From: Bacteroidota bacterium
GTDB taxonomy: Bacteria; Bacteroidota; Bacteroidia; UKL13-3
Assembly: GCA_947460345.1 (NCBI GenBank)
Contig: CANHGM010000016.1
Span: 1 to 64,000, forward strand
Direction of reading: 5' to 3'
DNA: 64,000 bases
In this document: in pieces, positions 63,550 through 64,000 of the stretch
Position numbering within the stretch: position 1 is the first letter of the stretch
Layout of the letters: each line of letters starts with the position of its first letter
Made by a program: the position numbers and the translations under genes
Notes under the pieces: model-generated
Database searches by the model: none
Seen by the model: only the letters and a program-made list of their open reading frames with translations
What the model was told of the DNA's origin: nothing

Positions 63550-64000
63550 ATGTTATCTGAGGAAAATGTTTTAAAAGCTTTAAGTAACGTCGATGACCCG
63601 GATTTAAAGAAAGATTTGGTTACATTAGGTATGATAAAAAACCTAAAAATAAATGGTAAACAAGTGTTTTTCCAGGTTCAACTAACTACTCCAGCTTGCC
63701 CAATGAAGGATTTTATTAGAAATGCATGTGTTACGGCTATAAAACATTTAGTTGATTCTACAGCCGAAGTAAATATAGAAATGACAGCCGAAGTAACAAA
63801 TGGCAAATCATTGGTAGAAAACAACCACCAAATTAAAAACATGATAGCGGTTGCTTCAGGCAAAGGAGGAGTCGGAAAGTCAACAGTAGCAGCAAATCTT
63901 GCATTATCTTTATCAAAGGCAGGAGCCAAGGTTGGTTTGTTAGATGCAGATATTTATGGTCCGTCAATGCCCACGATGTTTGGGTTAAATGATGAAACCC
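63550..64000 (+). CDS. mrp: Mrp/ApbC iron-sulfur cluster carrier, N-terminal part
   Basis: The gene runs off the end of the window. The first 150 residues have the MIP18/DUF59 domain ([19 protein letters not shown]..., Cys50 in [11 protein letters not shown]) and the P-loop [10 protein letters not shown] (103-112) of the ParA/MinD-like family. It transfers iron-sulfur clusters to apo-proteins using ATP. ATG 63550 is the only start consistent with the DUF59 start. Confidence 0.93.
   Translation, partial: MLSEENVLKALSNVDDPDLKKDLVTLGMIKNLKINGKQVFFQVQLTTPACPMKDFIRNACVTAIKHLVDSTAEVNIEMTAEVTNGKSLVENNHQIKNMIAVASGKGGVGKSTVAANLALSLSKAGAKVGLLDADIYGPSMPTMFGLNDET

Overview
This window is a stretch of Bacteroidota chromosome. 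I infer this from the gene set: type IX secretion (T9SS) type A and type B sorting domains, a PorV/PorQ-family protein, a RemB/Wzi-like barrel, DUF1599, a stand-alone transketolase C-terminal subunit, the ECF sigma factors and the UMF1-type MFS carrier. Promoters also fit, several matching the Bacteroidota consensus TTG-N(17-23)-TAnnTTTG. I see no phage, transposase, integron or CRISPR array. One gene is clearly dead. Base composition varies strongly: one 60-base line near 1.4 kb is about 57% G+C, while the non-coding stretch at 36.84-37.20 kb is about 15% by hand count. Runs of TATATA are unusually common in and out of genes.

Layout. 0-7 kb: SDR fragment, FAD oxidoreductase, transketolase C-half, VWA protein, DUF1599 protein, and a divergent SpoIIM-like/RDD membrane pair. 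7-14 kb: secreted M1 peptidase, a frameshifted cytochrome/monooxygenase-like T9SS pseudogene, a DUF6427-like membrane protein, a TPR protein and an FkbM methyltransferase. 14-20.5 kb: groES-groEL, a lipoprotein, ECF sigma factor with phytoene synthase, then divergent queD-folE. 20.5-31.5 kb: Pif1-like helicase, tRNA-Asn, PfkB kinase, RluF, NHL lipoprotein, PorV-like protein, DNA polymerase IV, an epimerase, lptC, a small membrane protein, hflX and an MFS carrier. 32-42 kb looks like the replication/segregation neighbourhood: dnaA, a ComEA-like protein, citrate synthase, pheS, a very AT-rich gap, a Big_5-type lipoprotein, a methyltransferase, mnmG, and ybeY whose 3' end contains two perfect parS sites. 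42-57 kb: T9SS type B adhesin-like protein, inactive M16 protein, FAH hydrolase, CoA-transferase A subunit, FMN reductase, kdsB, a sigma factor with a putative anti-sigma/outer-membrane protein, a RemB-like barrel, SDR, gmhA and a large M1 peptidase. 57-64 kb: nuoI-J-K-L-M (no nuoN or nuoH), a structured non-coding segment, fcl, a GNAT enzyme and the start of mrp.

How the genes fit together: envelope building is a recurring theme (lptC, kdsB, gmhA, fcl and possibly the epimerase for LPS and surface glycans; T9SS cargo and PorV-like protein for secretion). Respiration and the TCA cycle are represented by nuoIJKLM and citrate synthase, suggesting an aerobic lifestyle. crtB with its sigma factor suggests carotenoid pigment.

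The most interesting points are: (1) the twin parS sites translated inside ybeY near dnaA, mnmG and the AT-rich gap; (2) a roughly 170-nt structured RNA candidate with its own -7 element, ending just before fcl; (3) the TATATA excess and an AT-repeat frameshift in a T9SS sorting domain; (4) several orphan halves of normally paired systems.
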